Origin: Xenophilus arseniciresistens
GTDB taxonomy: Bacteria > Pseudomonadota > Gammaproteobacteria > Burkholderiales > Burkholderiaceae_C
Length of the DNA stretch: 64,000 nt
NCBI RefSeq assembly: GCF_028023875.1
Contig: NZ_JAQIPB010000011.1
Span: 1-64,000 of the forward strand
Direction: 5' to 3'
Shown here: positions 26,939-37,073 of the stretch, piece by piece
How the letters are laid out: every line of letters begins with the position of its first letter
Numbering within the stretch: position 1 is the stretch's first letter
Translations under genes and position numbers: made by a program
The notes under the pieces: generated by a model
Databases searched by the model: none
What the model was told of the DNA's origin: nothing
What the model saw: the letters and a program-made list of their open reading frames with translations, nothing else

Positions 26939-27940
26939 ATGAGCTCTTCCTCCAACAACAGCTACGCAGACGCCAAGACGGTGGCTCTGGACGATATTCC
27001 GGTGATCGACCTGGCCGACCTGGTGGCCGGCAAGCCCGGTGCCATCGAAACCGTGGCGCAGCAGATCGTGGACGCCTCGCAGCGCATCGGCTTCTTCTAC
27101 GTGAAGAACCACGGCATCGCGCAGTCGGTGATCGATGGCGCCAGCGCCGCCATGCGCGACTACTTCGCGCTGCCGACCGACACCAAGGCGCAGACGCCCG
27201 TGAACACCAGCCAGCGCGGCTGGATGGCCACCGGCATGGCCAAGCTCGAAGGCTCCAAGACGCACGACCTCAAGGAGATCTTCTTCTGGGGCCCCGAAAG
27301 CTGGCACCCGCGGCTGGACGCGCGCAAGGGCGTGGATTCGCTGGTGGCGCAGAACCAGTGGCCCGACGCGGCCTTCCCGCGCCTGCGCCAGGACCTGCTG
27401 CCCTACTACGACGAGATCCAGCGCGTGGGCCGCAAGCTGCTGTCCGCCATCGCCGTGGGCCTGAAGCTGGACAGCCAGTTCTTCGAAGGCAAATACACCA
27501 GCCCCATGGCGCGCGGCCAGCTGGTGTACTACCCCGTTTCCACGGCCAAGGACGAGAGCGAAGAGCGCTTCGGCTCGGCCCCGCACACCGATTTCGGCGT
27601 GCTCACGCTGCTGCTGCAGGACATGAACGGCGGCCTGCAGGTGCGCAACCGCGCGGGCGAATGGGTGGCGGCCACGCCGATCCCGGGCACCCTGGTGTGC
27701 AACATCGGCGATCTGCTCAACCGCTGGTCCAACGAGACGCTCAGCTCCAACCTGCACCGCGTGATCAACCGCTCGGGCAACGAGCGCCATTCCATCGCCA
27801 TCTTCTTCGACCCGGACCCGGACGCCGTGGTCGATCCGGCCGAGCTGGGCTTCCCAGAGGGCGTGGACAAGTACCCGCCCATCACCGCCTCGGACTACAT
27901 CCACGGCAAGAACCGCAAGAACTTCTCACAGTACAAGTAA
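26939..27940 (+). CDS. Isopenicillin-N-synthase-like Fe(II)/2-oxoglutarate dioxygenase
   Basis: A 333-residue oxygenase with a DIOX_N-type N-terminal region (IPVIDLADL, then [12 protein letters not shown]) and a 2OG-Fe(II) domain. Iron ligands are His216 and Asp218 (APHTDFG) and His273 (NLHRVIN). The co-substrate residues are Arg283 and Ser285 (ERHSIAIFF). The protein is cytoplasmic by sequence. It stands between proC and proA on the same strand, 63 and 82 bp from them, which could mean an amino-acid substrate. Nothing in the sequence fixes the substrate. Confidence 0.88.
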   Translation: MSSSSNNSYADAKTVALDDIPVIDLADLVAGKPGAIETVAQQIVDASQRIGFFYVKNHGIAQSVIDGASAAMRDYFALPTDTKAQTPVNTSQRGWMATGMAKLEGSKTHDLKEIFFWGPESWHPRLDARKGVDSLVAQNQWPDAAFPRLRQDLLPYYDEIQRVGRKLLSAIAVGLKLDSQFFEGKYTSPMARGQLVYYPVSTAKDESEERFGSAPHTDFGVLTLLLQDMNGGLQVRNRAGEWVAATPIPGTLVCNIGDLLNRWSNETLSSNLHRVINRSGNERHSIAIFFDPDPDAVVDPAELGFPEGVDKYPPITASDYIHGKNRKNFSQYK

Positions 27941-28022
27941 GCGGCGGGGCGGCGCCCGCGCGCGGCCGCAGGCCCGGCGGTGCGGCTGCGCCCGGAGGTC
28001 GGCGGTGAGACAATCGGGCCCC

Positions 28023-29306
28023 ATGAACGCCTTCAACGTCGCCGAATACATGCAGGCCCTGGGCCTGCAGGCCCGCGCGGCCTCCGCGCAGATGGCCAAG
28101 GCCAGCGCCCGGGCCAAGAACACCGCGCTGCGCGCCCTGGCGCGCCGCCTGCGCGAGGCCGGCGAGCCGCTGGCCCAGGCCAACGCACTCGATCTGGCCC
28201 GCGCCGAAGCCGCCGGCCTGGCGGCCCCCATGGTCGACCGGCTGCGCCTGACGCCCAAGGTCATCGAGACGGTGGCCCAGGGCTGCGAGCAGCTGGCCGC
28301 CATGCCCGACGTGATCGGCGACATCGTGGGCCTGAAGGAGCAGCCCAGCGGCATCCGCGTGGGCCAGATGCGCGTGCCCATCGGCGTCTTCGGCATGATC
28401 TACGAGAGCCGGCCGAACGTGACCATCGAGGCCGCGAGCCTGGCGATCAAGAGCGGCAATGCGGCCATCCTGCGCGGCGGCTCCGAGGCCATCGATTCCA
28501 ACAAGGCGCTGGCGCAGATGGTGCGCGCCGCGCTGGCCGAGGCCGGCCTGCCCGAGGATGCCGTGCAACTGGTGGCCACCACCGACCGCGAGGCCGTGGG
28601 CCAGCTGATCGCCATGCCGGCCTTCGTGGACGTGATCATCCCGCGCGGCGGCAAGGGCCTGATCGAGCGCATCTCTGCCTCCGCCAAGGTGCCCGTGATC
28701 AAGCACCTGGACGGCAACTGCCACACCTACGTGGACGACACGGCCGACCTGGACATGGCCGTGGTGGTGGTGGACAACGCCAAGACCCAGAAGTACAGCC
28801 CCTGCAACGCCACCGAAGGCCTGCTGGTGGCGCGCGGCGTGGCCGCGGCCTTCCTGCCGCGCATCGGCGCGGTCTTTGCGGCCAAGGGCGTGGAGATGCG
28901 CTGCGATGCCGAGGCTGCCGCGCTGCTCGAAGGCCTGGCCGGCCAGCCCCGGATCGTGCCTGCCAGCGAGCAGGACTGGTTCGAGGAGTACCTCGCGCCC
29001 GTCATCAGCATCAAGGTGGTAGCGGGTTTGGACGAGGCCATCGCGCACATCAACCACTACTCCAGCCACCACACCGACGCCATCCTCACGCGCGACCATG
29101 TGAACGCCCAGCGCTTCCTGCGCGAGGTGGACTCGGCCAGCGTGATGGTCAACGCGAGCACGCGCTTTGCCGACGGCTTCGAGTACGGGCTGGGCGCCGA
29201 GATCGGCATCAGCACCGACAAGTTCCATGCGCGCGGGCCCGTGGGCATTGAAGGGCTGACTTCGCTCAAGTACGTCGTTCTCGGCCAGGGCGAAATTCGA
29301 AGCTGA
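28023..29306 (+). CDS. proA: Gamma-glutamyl phosphate reductase
   Basis: A 427-residue enzyme of proline biosynthesis, reducing glutamyl-5-phosphate to the semialdehyde. The aldehyde-dehydrogenase-like fold shows [20 protein letters not shown] and the catalytic Cys in [34 protein letters not shown] closes the C-terminal part. The ATG at 28023 is preferred over an in-frame GTG at 28005. In many Burkholderiales I recall this gene directly after holA; here about 18.7 kb separates them. Confidence 0.97.
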   Translation: MNAFNVAEYMQALGLQARAASAQMAKASARAKNTALRALARRLREAGEPLAQANALDLARAEAAGLAAPMVDRLRLTPKVIETVAQGCEQLAAMPDVIGDIVGLKEQPSGIRVGQMRVPIGVFGMIYESRPNVTIEAASLAIKSGNAAILRGGSEAIDSNKALAQMVRAALAEAGLPEDAVQLVATTDREAVGQLIAMPAFVDVIIPRGGKGLIERISASAKVPVIKHLDGNCHTYVDDTADLDMAVVVVDNAKTQKYSPCNATEGLLVARGVAAAFLPRIGAVFAAKGVEMRCDAEAAALLEGLAGQPRIVPASEQDWFEEYLAPVISIKVVAGLDEAIAHINHYSSHHTDAILTRDHVNAQRFLREVDSASVMVNASTRFADGFEYGLGAEIGISTDKFHARGPVGIEGLTSLKYVVLGQGEIRS

Positions 29307-29339
29307 CAGCGCGTTGCCGCACAAGGGCAGGGAGGGCGC

Positions 29340-30803
29340 GTGAAGATCATCATCCTGGGCGCGGGCCGCATCGGCGAGAGCGTGGCCGCCACGCTGGTCT
29401 CGGAGCAGAACGACATCACGGTCATCGACCAGGATGGGCCGCGCCTGCGTGAGCTCGAAAGCCGCTTCGAGCTGCGCGGCGTGGTGGGCAACGGCATCGA
29501 GCCGGCGCTGCTCGAGGAAGCCGGCGCGCGCGACACCGACATGCTCATCGCCTGCGCGGCGCAGGACGAAACCAACTTGGTGGCCTGCAAGATCGCGCAG
29601 CAGGTCTTCAACATCCCCACGCGCATCGCGCGCGTGCGCTCCGAGGCCTTCGCCGGCGACTCGCCGCTGCTGTCGCGCGAAGGCTTCGCGGTGGACCGCG
29701 TGATCCGTCCCGAGGAATCGCTGACCCGCTACATCGTGCGGCTGATCGACTACCCCGAAGCGCTGCAGGTGCACGAGTTCGCGGGCGGGCTGGCCAGCCT
29801 GATCTCGGTGCGCGCGGTGGCCGGCGCGCCGCTGGTGGGCTGCCACGTGGACGAGTTGGGCGTGCATGCGCCGGCCGAGGGCACGCGCATCGTGGCCCTG
29901 TACCGGCGCCAGGACGATGGCCCCGACCGCTTCCTGCCCGCCTCGCACCGCAGCGTGATCCAGCCCGGCGACGAGGTCTTCGTGCTGGCCGCGCGGCGCA
30001 ACCTGCGCGCCGCGCTGGCGGCACTGCACCGGCGCGACGCGAACACGCCGCGCACGGTGCAACGCGTCACCATCGCGGGCGGCGGGCGCGTGGGCTTTCG
30101 GCTGGCGCAGCAGCTGCACGAGGAGTTCCCGGGCCTGCAGATCAAGCTGATCGAACGCAGCCCCGAGCGCTGCGTCTCCCTGGCCGCGCAATTGCCCTCG
30201 GCCGTGATGGTGCTGCAGGGCGACGCCACCGACGAAGAGCTGATGGGCGACGAAAGCGTGGGCGAGACCGACTTCTTCCTCGCGCTGACCAACGACGACG
30301 AAGACAACATCATGGGCGCGCTGATGGCCAAGCGCCTGGGCGCGCGGCGCGTGCTGGCGCTGATCAACCGGCGCAGCTATGCAGACCTGATCCACGGCAC
30401 GCAGATCGACATTGCGCTGACGCCTTCGCAGACCCTGCTGGGCGAGCTGCTGGCCTTCGTGCGCCGGGGCGACGTGCAGGTGGTGCACAGCCTGCGCCGC
30501 GGCGTGGCCGAGGCGATGGAGATCGTGGCCCGCGGCGACGCGCGCACCTCGCGCGTGGTGGGCCGGCGCGTGGCCGACATCAAGCTGCCCAGGGAGGCGC
30601 ATTTCGGCCTGATCCTGCGCGGCCTGCCGGACCTGGACGCCGAGCGCGATGCCGGCGAGGCCGAGCTGCCCGAACCCGAGGTGATCGTGCCCCATGAAGG
30701 CACGGTGATCGAGAGCGGCGACCACGTGGTCATCTTCATGCCGCGCAAGCGGCTGGTGCGCGAGGTGGAGAAGCTGTTCCGCGTCGCGCCGACCTTCTTC
30801 TGA
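29340..30803 (+). CDS. trkA: Trk potassium uptake regulatory subunit TrkA
   Basis: A 487-residue cytoplasmic NAD-binding gating ring protein with two RCK halves. The first begins KIIILGAGRIGESVAATL; the second begins VTIAGGGRVGFRLAQQL. It is somewhat longer than E. coli TrkA (458), partly through an acidic insert near the C-terminus (DLDAERDAGEAELPEPE). The start is GTG at 29340, supported by GGGAGGG just upstream. It is followed 19 bp later by trkH, the membrane subunit it controls. Confidence 0.95.
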   Translation: MKIIILGAGRIGESVAATLVSEQNDITVIDQDGPRLRELESRFELRGVVGNGIEPALLEEAGARDTDMLIACAAQDETNLVACKIAQQVFNIPTRIARVRSEAFAGDSPLLSREGFAVDRVIRPEESLTRYIVRLIDYPEALQVHEFAGGLASLISVRAVAGAPLVGCHVDELGVHAPAEGTRIVALYRRQDDGPDRFLPASHRSVIQPGDEVFVLAARRNLRAALAALHRRDANTPRTVQRVTIAGGGRVGFRLAQQLHEEFPGLQIKLIERSPERCVSLAAQLPSAVMVLQGDATDEELMGDESVGETDFFLALTNDDEDNIMGALMAKRLGARRVLALINRRSYADLIHGTQIDIALTPSQTLLGELLAFVRRGDVQVVHSLRRGVAEAMEIVARGDARTSRVVGRRVADIKLPREAHFGLILRGLPDLDAERDAGEAELPEPEVIVPHEGTVIESGDHVVIFMPRKRLVREVEKLFRVAPTFF

Positions 30804-30822
30804 CTGCCGCCCGGCCCGGAAC

Positions 30823-32289
30823 ATGTCCGACCTGCTTCCCGTGCTGCGCCTGCTGGGCGCGCTGACCACGATGTTCTCGCTGGCCCTGCTGCTGCCCGCC
30901 GCGGTGTCGTGGGTGCATGAGGACGGCCTGCTGGGCCTGTGGCTGGGCGCGGCCGGCGTGAGCTTCGGCGGCGGGGCCTGGCTCTGGGCCGGCCTGCATG
31001 CGTACCGCAGCGAGCTGCGCGCGCGCCATGGCGTGATCCTGGTGTCGGCCACCTGGCTGGTGCTGCCGCTGGTGGCCTGCGTGCCGCTGATGATGAGCTT
31101 CCACGCGCTGGGGCGCGAGCTGGATTTTTCCTATGCCTACTTCGAGGCCGTCTCGGGCCTGACCACCTCGGGCGCGACGGTGCTGCAGGGACTGGATTCG
31201 CTGCCGATGTCCATCAACGTGTGGCGCACCTTCCTGCAGTGGATCGGCGGCATGGGCATCCTGGTGCTGGCCGTGGCCGTGCTGCCCATGTTCGGCATGG
31301 GCGGCAGCCAGATGTTCCGCGCCGAGGTGGCCGGCCCCATCAAGGACAGCCGGCTCACGCCGCGCATCACGCAGACCGCCAAGGGCCTGTGGGGCATCTA
31401 CGTGGTGCTGTCGGTGAGCTGCTTCTTCGCCTACTGGCTGGGCGGCATGACCGTCATGGACGCGCTGATGCACATGTTCTCCACGGTGAGCCTGGGGGGC
31501 CTGTCATCGCACGATGCGAGCTTTGCCTACTTCGACTCGCCGCTGCTGGAGGCCATCGCGATGGTGTTCATGCTCGCGGGCAGCGGCAGCTTCGCGCTGT
31601 ACTTCGTGGCCATTCGCAAGCGCAGCCTGCGCATCTGCTGGCGCGACATCGAATGGCGCGCCACCATGCTGACGCTGCTGGGCGGCAGCGTCATCGTGTC
31701 GCTGGTGCTGGTGCTGCAGCACAACCAGGCGCCGCTTCAGGCCGTTCGGCACGGCTTCTTCAACACCATCTCCATCGCCAGCACCACCGGCTATGCCTCT
31801 CAGGACTTCCTGCTCTGGCCGGCCTTCGCGCCGCTGTTTTTGCTGCTGCTCTCGGGTGTGGCCACCAGCGCGGGCTCGGCCGGCTGCGGCATCAAGATGG
31901 TGCGCGTGCTGATCCTGCTCAAGCAGGCCCGGCGCGAGATGACGCGCCTGGCCCATCCGCGCGCGGTGCAGCCCGTCACCCTGGGCCCGAGCATCGTGGA
32001 GCACCGTGACATCTTTGCCGTGCTGGCCTTCATGCTGGTCTACGGCGGGACCATCGTGGTGCTGGGCATGGCCATGGTGCTTTCGGGCCTGGACCCGGTC
32101 ACGGCCTTCAGCGCCGTCATCGCCAGCGTCAACTGCATGGGGCCCGGCCTGGGCGAAGTGGGGCCGGCGGCGCACTTCGGCGTGCTGACGGACTTCCAGA
32201 TCTGGGTCTGCACCATCGCGATGGTGCTGGGGCGGCTGGAAATGCTGAGCCTGATCGCCCTTTTGACGCCTTCTTTCTGGCGGCATTAG
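30823..32289 (+). CDS. trkH: Trk potassium transporter membrane subunit TrkH
   Basis: A 488-residue K+ channel-like transporter with four pore repeats. Filter segments are visible as TTSGATV, STVSLGGLS, ASTTGYAS and NCMGPGLGEVGP. Membrane helices fill the remainder, ending with the conserved LGRLEMLSLIALLTP. It forms a two-gene operon with trkA. No stop-adjacent hairpin is clear. Confidence 0.95.
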   Translation: MSDLLPVLRLLGALTTMFSLALLLPAAVSWVHEDGLLGLWLGAAGVSFGGGAWLWAGLHAYRSELRARHGVILVSATWLVLPLVACVPLMMSFHALGRELDFSYAYFEAVSGLTTSGATVLQGLDSLPMSINVWRTFLQWIGGMGILVLAVAVLPMFGMGGSQMFRAEVAGPIKDSRLTPRITQTAKGLWGIYVVLSVSCFFAYWLGGMTVMDALMHMFSTVSLGGLSSHDASFAYFDSPLLEAIAMVFMLAGSGSFALYFVAIRKRSLRICWRDIEWRATMLTLLGGSVIVSLVLVLQHNQAPLQAVRHGFFNTISIASTTGYASQDFLLWPAFAPLFLLLLSGVATSAGSAGCGIKMVRVLILLKQARREMTRLAHPRAVQPVTLGPSIVEHRDIFAVLAFMLVYGGTIVVLGMAMVLSGLDPVTAFSAVIASVNCMGPGLGEVGPAAHFGVLTDFQIWVCTIAMVLGRLEMLSLIALLTPSFWRH

Positions 32290-32396
32290 GCAACGGCGGT
32301 TCGTCGGGCTCCCCGGGAATGCGTTGACTCGGTAGGCGGGGGTGCATTTGCGCGATGGCGGCGTCGCTTGCAAGCCAAGCCGTCATCCCCATTTCC

Positions 32397-32402
32397 TAGA
32401 AT
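32397..32402 (+). promoter_or_regulatory. TAGAAT -10-like element upstream of gshA
   Basis: A TAGAAT hexamer in the context TTTCCTAGAATCG lies 52 bp before gshA, in a 164-bp non-coding gap after trkH. No good -35 is seen at 16-18 bp; the nearest TTGCAA (32368-32373) is too far at 23 bp. The same hexamer stands before lptA and before the exported protein at 45819. Confidence 0.3.
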
Positions 32403-32453
32403 CGCACTCAAGATTTCAATGCCGCCCAGCACAAGTCCAACAAGGTCGCCTGA

Positions 32454-33737
32454 ATGGTTCCCCACCTCATCACCGCCCTGACCGGCCCCCTCAACGAACT
32501 CGAGCAGCGCGTGCTCGAAGGCATGCCGGCCATCGAGCGCTGGTTCCGCCTGGAATGGATGGAGCACACGCCGCCCTTCTACACCTCGGTGGACGTGCGC
32601 AACGCCGGCTTCAAGCTGGCGCCAGTGGATACCAACTTCTTCCCGCGCGGCTGGCACAACCTGACGCAGCCCATGCTGCCGCTGGCCGTGCAGGCCGCCC
32701 AGGCGGCCATCGAGAAGATCTGCCCCGAAGCCCGCAACCTGCTCATCGTTGCGGACAACAAGCTCAAAACTACCTCTTACTACAGCAATCTGGCCCGATT
32801 GGCCCACATCTTCCGCATGGCGGGGCTGAATGTGAAAGTGGGTTCCATCGACCCGGCGATCAAGTCGGCCAAGAAGATCGAGCTGCCCAGCGGCGAGTTG
32901 CTGCTGCTGGAGCCCGTGGTGCGCAGCAAGCGGCGCCTGGGGTTGAAGAACTTCGACCCCTGCACCATCCTGCTGAACACCGACCTGGCGGCCGGCTCGC
33001 CCGGCATCCTGGAAGACCTGCACGAGCAGTACCTGCTGCCGCCGCTGCACGCGGGCTGGTCGGTGCGGCGCAAGAGCAACCACTTCCACAGCTACGAGGA
33101 AATCTCCAAGCGCTTCGGCAAGCTGCTGGGCATCGACCCCTGGCTGATCCAGCCCATCTGGGCCAAGGCCGAGGAGGTGGACCTCACGCGCGGCAGCGGC
33201 ACCGAGGGCCTGGCCACGCAGGTGGATGCGGTGCTGGCCAAGGTGCGCCGCAAGTACAAGGAATACGGCATCAACGAGAAGCCCTTCGTCATCGTCAAGG
33301 CCGACAACGGTGCCAGCACCATGCCGATCCTGACGGTGCGCGATGCCCGGGAGTTCGAGTCGCTGGTGGCCTCGCTCAAGGGCAAGGGCGACAGCGAAGG
33401 CGACATCGACGTGATCGTGCAGGAAGGCGTGCGCACCAGCGAGCGCGTGAACGACGGCGTGGCCGAACCGGTGGTCTACATGATGGACCGCTACGTGGTG
33501 GGCGGCTTCTACCGCGTGCACCCCGACCGCGGCAGCGACGAGAACCTCGCCATCGCCGGCGCCAGCTTCGTGCCGCTGGGCTTCCCCGACAGCGCCCACC
33601 TGCCGCAGCCCGGCGCCCGGCTCACGGCCAGCGCGCCCAATCGTTTCTACATGTACGGCGTGATCGGCCGCCTGGCCATGGTGGCTGCGGCCTACGAGTT
33701 GGAAGCCACCAACCCCGAAGCCGAGGTCTACGAGTAA
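32454..33737 (+). CDS. gshA: Glutamate-cysteine ligase (proteobacterial GshA type)
   Basis: A 427-residue enzyme for the first step of glutathione synthesis, of the form found in Betaproteobacteria, not the E. coli type. Recognisable segments include SVDVRNAGFKLAPVDTNFFP, LIVADNKLKTTSYYSN, KSNHFHSYEEISKRFG and FVIVKADNGASTM, a grasp-like ATP-binding stretch. Its partner gshB is 3.3 kb downstream on the same strand, with kup and a benE-type transporter between them. Confidence 0.93.
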   Translation: MVPHLITALTGPLNELEQRVLEGMPAIERWFRLEWMEHTPPFYTSVDVRNAGFKLAPVDTNFFPRGWHNLTQPMLPLAVQAAQAAIEKICPEARNLLIVADNKLKTTSYYSNLARLAHIFRMAGLNVKVGSIDPAIKSAKKIELPSGELLLLEPVVRSKRRLGLKNFDPCTILLNTDLAAGSPGILEDLHEQYLLPPLHAGWSVRRKSNHFHSYEEISKRFGKLLGIDPWLIQPIWAKAEEVDLTRGSGTEGLATQVDAVLAKVRRKYKEYGINEKPFVIVKADNGASTMPILTVRDAREFESLVASLKGKGDSEGDIDVIVQEGVRTSERVNDGVAEPVVYMMDRYVVGGFYRVHPDRGSDENLAIAGASFVPLGFPDSAHLPQPGARLTASAPNRFYMYGVIGRLAMVAAAYELEATNPEAEVYE

Positions 33738-33886
33738 CCGGCCAAGGCCGCGCCCGCTGCGGCGTGGTGGCCGGCCCACACCGGCGCGCCGCGGGCCGGC
33801 CCGCGGGTTTGCGGGCGGGGGCCCGGCACGCACAATAGCGAACCCCAATCAAAGGACAGCGCGCCGTTTCGCTGGTCCCTGGCTTC

Positions 33887-35755
33887 GTGTCTGCCCCCAA
33901 AACTCCTCTCCCTGCGCTCGTCCTGGGCGCCATCGGCATCGTCTATGGCGATATCGGCACCAGCGTGCTGTACGCCATCAAGGAAATCTTCGGCCACGGC
34001 CACGTGCCCTTCACCATCGAGAACGTGTACGGCATGCTCTCGATGATCTTCTGGACGATGACCACCATCGTCTCGATCAAGTACGTGGTGCTGGTGCTGC
34101 GCGCCGACAACGAGGGCGAAGGCGGGCTGGTGGCGATGTTGGCGCTGGCTTCGCGCGCAGTGGCCGACCGGCCGCGCCTGCGCAACGGCATGCTGGTGGT
34201 GGGCATCTTCGGCACGGCGCTGTTCTATGGCGACGGCGTCATCACGCCGGCCATCTCGGTGCTCTCGGCCGTGGAGGGCCTGGAGATCGTCTCGCCGCAC
34301 TTCAAGCACTACGTGATCCCGATCACCCTGGTGGTGCTGTTCTGCCTGTTCGCCGTGCAAAAGCGCGGCACGGCGGGCATCGGCCGCTTCTTCGGCCCGA
34401 TCACGCTGAGCTGGTTCCTGGTGCTGGCGCTGCTGGGCGTGGCGCAGATCGCCACCCACCCGGAGATCCTCCAGGCCATCAGCCCGCTGTACATGCTGCG
34501 CTTCATCTGGGACTTCCCGGGCGTGAGCTTCATCGTGCTGGGTGCCATGGTGCTGTGCGTGACCGGCGCCGAGGCGCTGTATGCCGACATGGGCCACTTC
34601 GGCAAGAAGCCCATCCGCATCGCCTGGTTCCTGGTGGTCATGCCCTGCCTGGTGCTCAACTACTTCGGCCAGGGCGCGCTGCTGCTGGGCAACCCCGAGG
34701 CCGTGAAGAACCCCTTCTTCCTGATGGCGCCGCAATGGGCGCTGGTGCCGCTGGTGCTGCTGGCCACGGCGGCCACGGTGATCGCCTCGCAGGCCATGCT
34801 CACGGGCGCCTTCAGCGTCACGCGCCAGGTCATCCAGCTGGGCTACCTGCCGCGCCTGCGCATCGAATACACCAGCGTGCGCACCGCCGGCCAGATCTAC
34901 ATCCCCTTCATCAACTGGGGCCTGTTCGTGGCCATCGTGCTGGCCGTGGTGATGTTCCGCAACTCCAGCAACCTGGCCGCGGCCTACGGCATCGCCGTGA
35001 CCACCGACATGCTGATCACCACGGTGCTGACCTTCTTCGTGATCCGCTTCGCCTGGAAGCTGCCCCTGGCGCTGTGCCTGGCCTCCACTTCGCTGTTCTT
35101 CCTCATCGACCTGGCCTTCTTCGCCTCCAACATGCTCAAGCTGCCGCAGGGTGGCTGGTTCACCGTGATGATCGGGCTGGCCATGTTCACGCTGATGATC
35201 ACCTGGCACCGGGGCCGGCAGCTGATGAGCCAGGCCCAGCGCGCCGACGCCATCGACCTGCGCAGCTTTCTCGAATCGGTGTTCATCAGCCCGCCCATGC
35301 GCGTGGACGGCACGGCGGTCTTCCTCACGGCCGAGCCCGGCGTGGTGCCCAACGCGCTGCTGCACAACCTCAAGCACAACAAGGTGCTGCACGAGCAGAA
35401 CCTGTTCGTCACCGTGCGCAACCACGAGGTGCCCTGGGTGCCGATGGACAAGCGCATCGAGATGGAGCCGCTGGGCCACCACTGCTGGCAGGTGATCGTG
35501 CACTACGGCTTCAAGAACGACATCGACCTGCCGCGCGCGCTGGAGCATGCGCGCCTGCGCGGCTGCCAGATGGAGCCCATGACCACCAGCTACTTCCTCT
35601 CGCGCGACGTGGTCATCCCCACCCTGGGCAGCGGCATGGCGCCCTGGCGCGAAAAGCTCTTTGCGCACATGCACCACAACGCCAGCGGCGCGGCGTCGTT
35701 CCTGGGTCTGCCGACCAACGCGGTGGTGGAGCTGGGCTCGAAGGTCGAGATCTGA
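33887..35755 (+). CDS. kup: Low-affinity potassium transporter Kup
   Basis: A 622-residue K+/H+ symporter, exactly the length of E. coli Kup. It begins [21 protein letters not shown], the family hallmark, followed by about twelve membrane helices and a cytoplasmic C-terminal domain of roughly 170 residues. Translation appears to start at the GTG at 33887, since no upstream in-frame ATG exists near the conserved N-terminus. Together with trkAH it makes three potassium-uptake genes in 6.5 kb. Confidence 0.95.
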   Translation: MSAPKTPLPALVLGAIGIVYGDIGTSVLYAIKEIFGHGHVPFTIENVYGMLSMIFWTMTTIVSIKYVVLVLRADNEGEGGLVAMLALASRAVADRPRLRNGMLVVGIFGTALFYGDGVITPAISVLSAVEGLEIVSPHFKHYVIPITLVVLFCLFAVQKRGTAGIGRFFGPITLSWFLVLALLGVAQIATHPEILQAISPLYMLRFIWDFPGVSFIVLGAMVLCVTGAEALYADMGHFGKKPIRIAWFLVVMPCLVLNYFGQGALLLGNPEAVKNPFFLMAPQWALVPLVLLATAATVIASQAMLTGAFSVTRQVIQLGYLPRLRIEYTSVRTAGQIYIPFINWGLFVAIVLAVVMFRNSSNLAAAYGIAVTTDMLITTVLTFFVIRFAWKLPLALCLASTSLFFLIDLAFFASNMLKLPQGGWFTVMIGLAMFTLMITWHRGRQLMSQAQRADAIDLRSFLESVFISPPMRVDGTAVFLTAEPGVVPNALLHNLKHNKVLHEQNLFVTVRNHEVPWVPMDKRIEMEPLGHHCWQVIVHYGFKNDIDLPRALEHARLRGCQMEPMTTSYFLSRDVVIPTLGSGMAPWREKLFAHMHHNASGAASFLGLPTNAVVELGSKVEI

Positions 35756-35807
35756 GCTCCCCTGCCGCGCCGCTGCGGCTGCTGGCCAAGCTCGGCACAA
35801 TCGCGCG

Positions 35808-37073
35808 ATGCGCTTTTTCAGAGACCTGAGCCTCTCGGCCTTCACCGCGGGCTTTGTGGCGGTGCTCGTGGGCTTCACGAGTTCGGTGGTGATCGTGTTC
35901 CAGGCTGCGCAGGCCTTCGGCGCCACGCCCGAAGTCATCGCCTCGTGGATGTGGGCGCTGGGCATCGGCATGGGACTGACCTCGGCCCTGCCTTCGCTGT
36001 GGCTGAAGAAGCCCGTGATGGTGGCCTGGAGCACGCCCGGCGCGGCGGTGCTGGCCACGGCGGGGCTGGGCTTTTCGATGAACGAGGCCGTGGGCGCCTT
36101 CATCTTGTGCGCGGCGCTGATCACGCTGGCCGGCGTCACCGGCTGGTTCGAGCGCGTGATGAACCGCATCCCGATGGCCATCGCCTCGGCGTTGCTGGCC
36201 GGAGTGTTGGCACGCTTCGGACTGGCCGCTTTTCAGGCCGCGCAAACGGCGCTGCCGCTGGTGCTGCTGATGCTGGGCACCTACCTCGTGGGACGGCGCG
36301 CCGTGCCGCGCTATGCGGTGCCGTTGACCTTGCTGGTGGCCATCGTGTTCTGCGCGCTGCGCGGCGAGCTGGGCTGGTCGGCCGTGCACTTGCGCCTGGC
36401 CACGCCGGTGTTCACGATGCCCAGCTTCAGCTGGCAGGCGGCCGTGAGCGTGGCGCTGCCGCTGTTCGTCGTGACCATGGCTTCGCAGAACCTGCCGGGC
36501 GTGGCCGCCATCCGCGCTGCGGGCTACGACATGCCCATCAGCAAGCTGATCTCGCTCACGGGCCTGGCCACGCTGGTGCTCGCGCCCTTCGGCGGCTATG
36601 CGCTGAACCTCAGCGCGATCACGGCCGCCATCTGCATGGGCCGCGAGGCGCATGAAGACCCGGCGCGCCGCTACACGGCGGCCGTGAGCTGCGGCGCCAT
36701 CTATGTGCTGATCGGCCTGTTCGGCGCGGCCGTGACGGGCCTGCTCACAGCCTTCCCCAAGGAGCTGGTGGCGGCCATCGCGGGCCTGGCGCTGCTGGGC
36801 ACCATCGGCGGCGGCCTGGCCGCAGCCGTGCGGGAAGAGCCGCACCGCGAGGCTGCGCTCATCACCTTTTTGGTCACGCTCTCGGGCGTGACGATCGCGG
36901 GCATCGGCTCGGCCTTTTGGGGCGTGGTGGCCGGCGCCGTGGCACTGGCGGTGCAGCAGCTGGGCCGCCGCAAGAGCACCCAGGCCGGCAAAGCCATTGC
37001 GCCTGCGTGCAAGATCAAGGCAGTTGAAAAAGAAGCGGCCCGCTCGGCGGCCGCGCAAAAGAACACACCATGA
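35808..37073 (+). CDS. BenE family transporter
   Basis: A 421-residue inner-membrane protein with about eleven hydrophobic segments and BenE landmarks: GFVAVLVGFTSSVVIVFQAA at the start, WSTPGAAVLATAG, and VTMASQNLPGVAAIRAAGYD. The family is named for a benzoate/H+ symporter; substrates of most members are unknown. It ends in a polar tail rich in Lys and Ala. Its stop overlaps the gshB start (ATGA), so the two are translated together although no functional link is obvious. Confidence 0.88.
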   Translation: MRFFRDLSLSAFTAGFVAVLVGFTSSVVIVFQAAQAFGATPEVIASWMWALGIGMGLTSALPSLWLKKPVMVAWSTPGAAVLATAGLGFSMNEAVGAFILCAALITLAGVTGWFERVMNRIPMAIASALLAGVLARFGLAAFQAAQTALPLVLLMLGTYLVGRRAVPRYAVPLTLLVAIVFCALRGELGWSAVHLRLATPVFTMPSFSWQAAVSVALPLFVVTMASQNLPGVAAIRAAGYDMPISKLISLTGLATLVLAPFGGYALNLSAITAAICMGREAHEDPARRYTAAVSCGAIYVLIGLFGAAVTGLLTAFPKELVAAIAGLALLGTIGGGLAAAVREEPHREAALITFLVTLSGVTIAGIGSAFWGVVAGAVALAVQQLGRRKSTQAGKAIAPACKIKAVEKEAARSAAAQKNTP

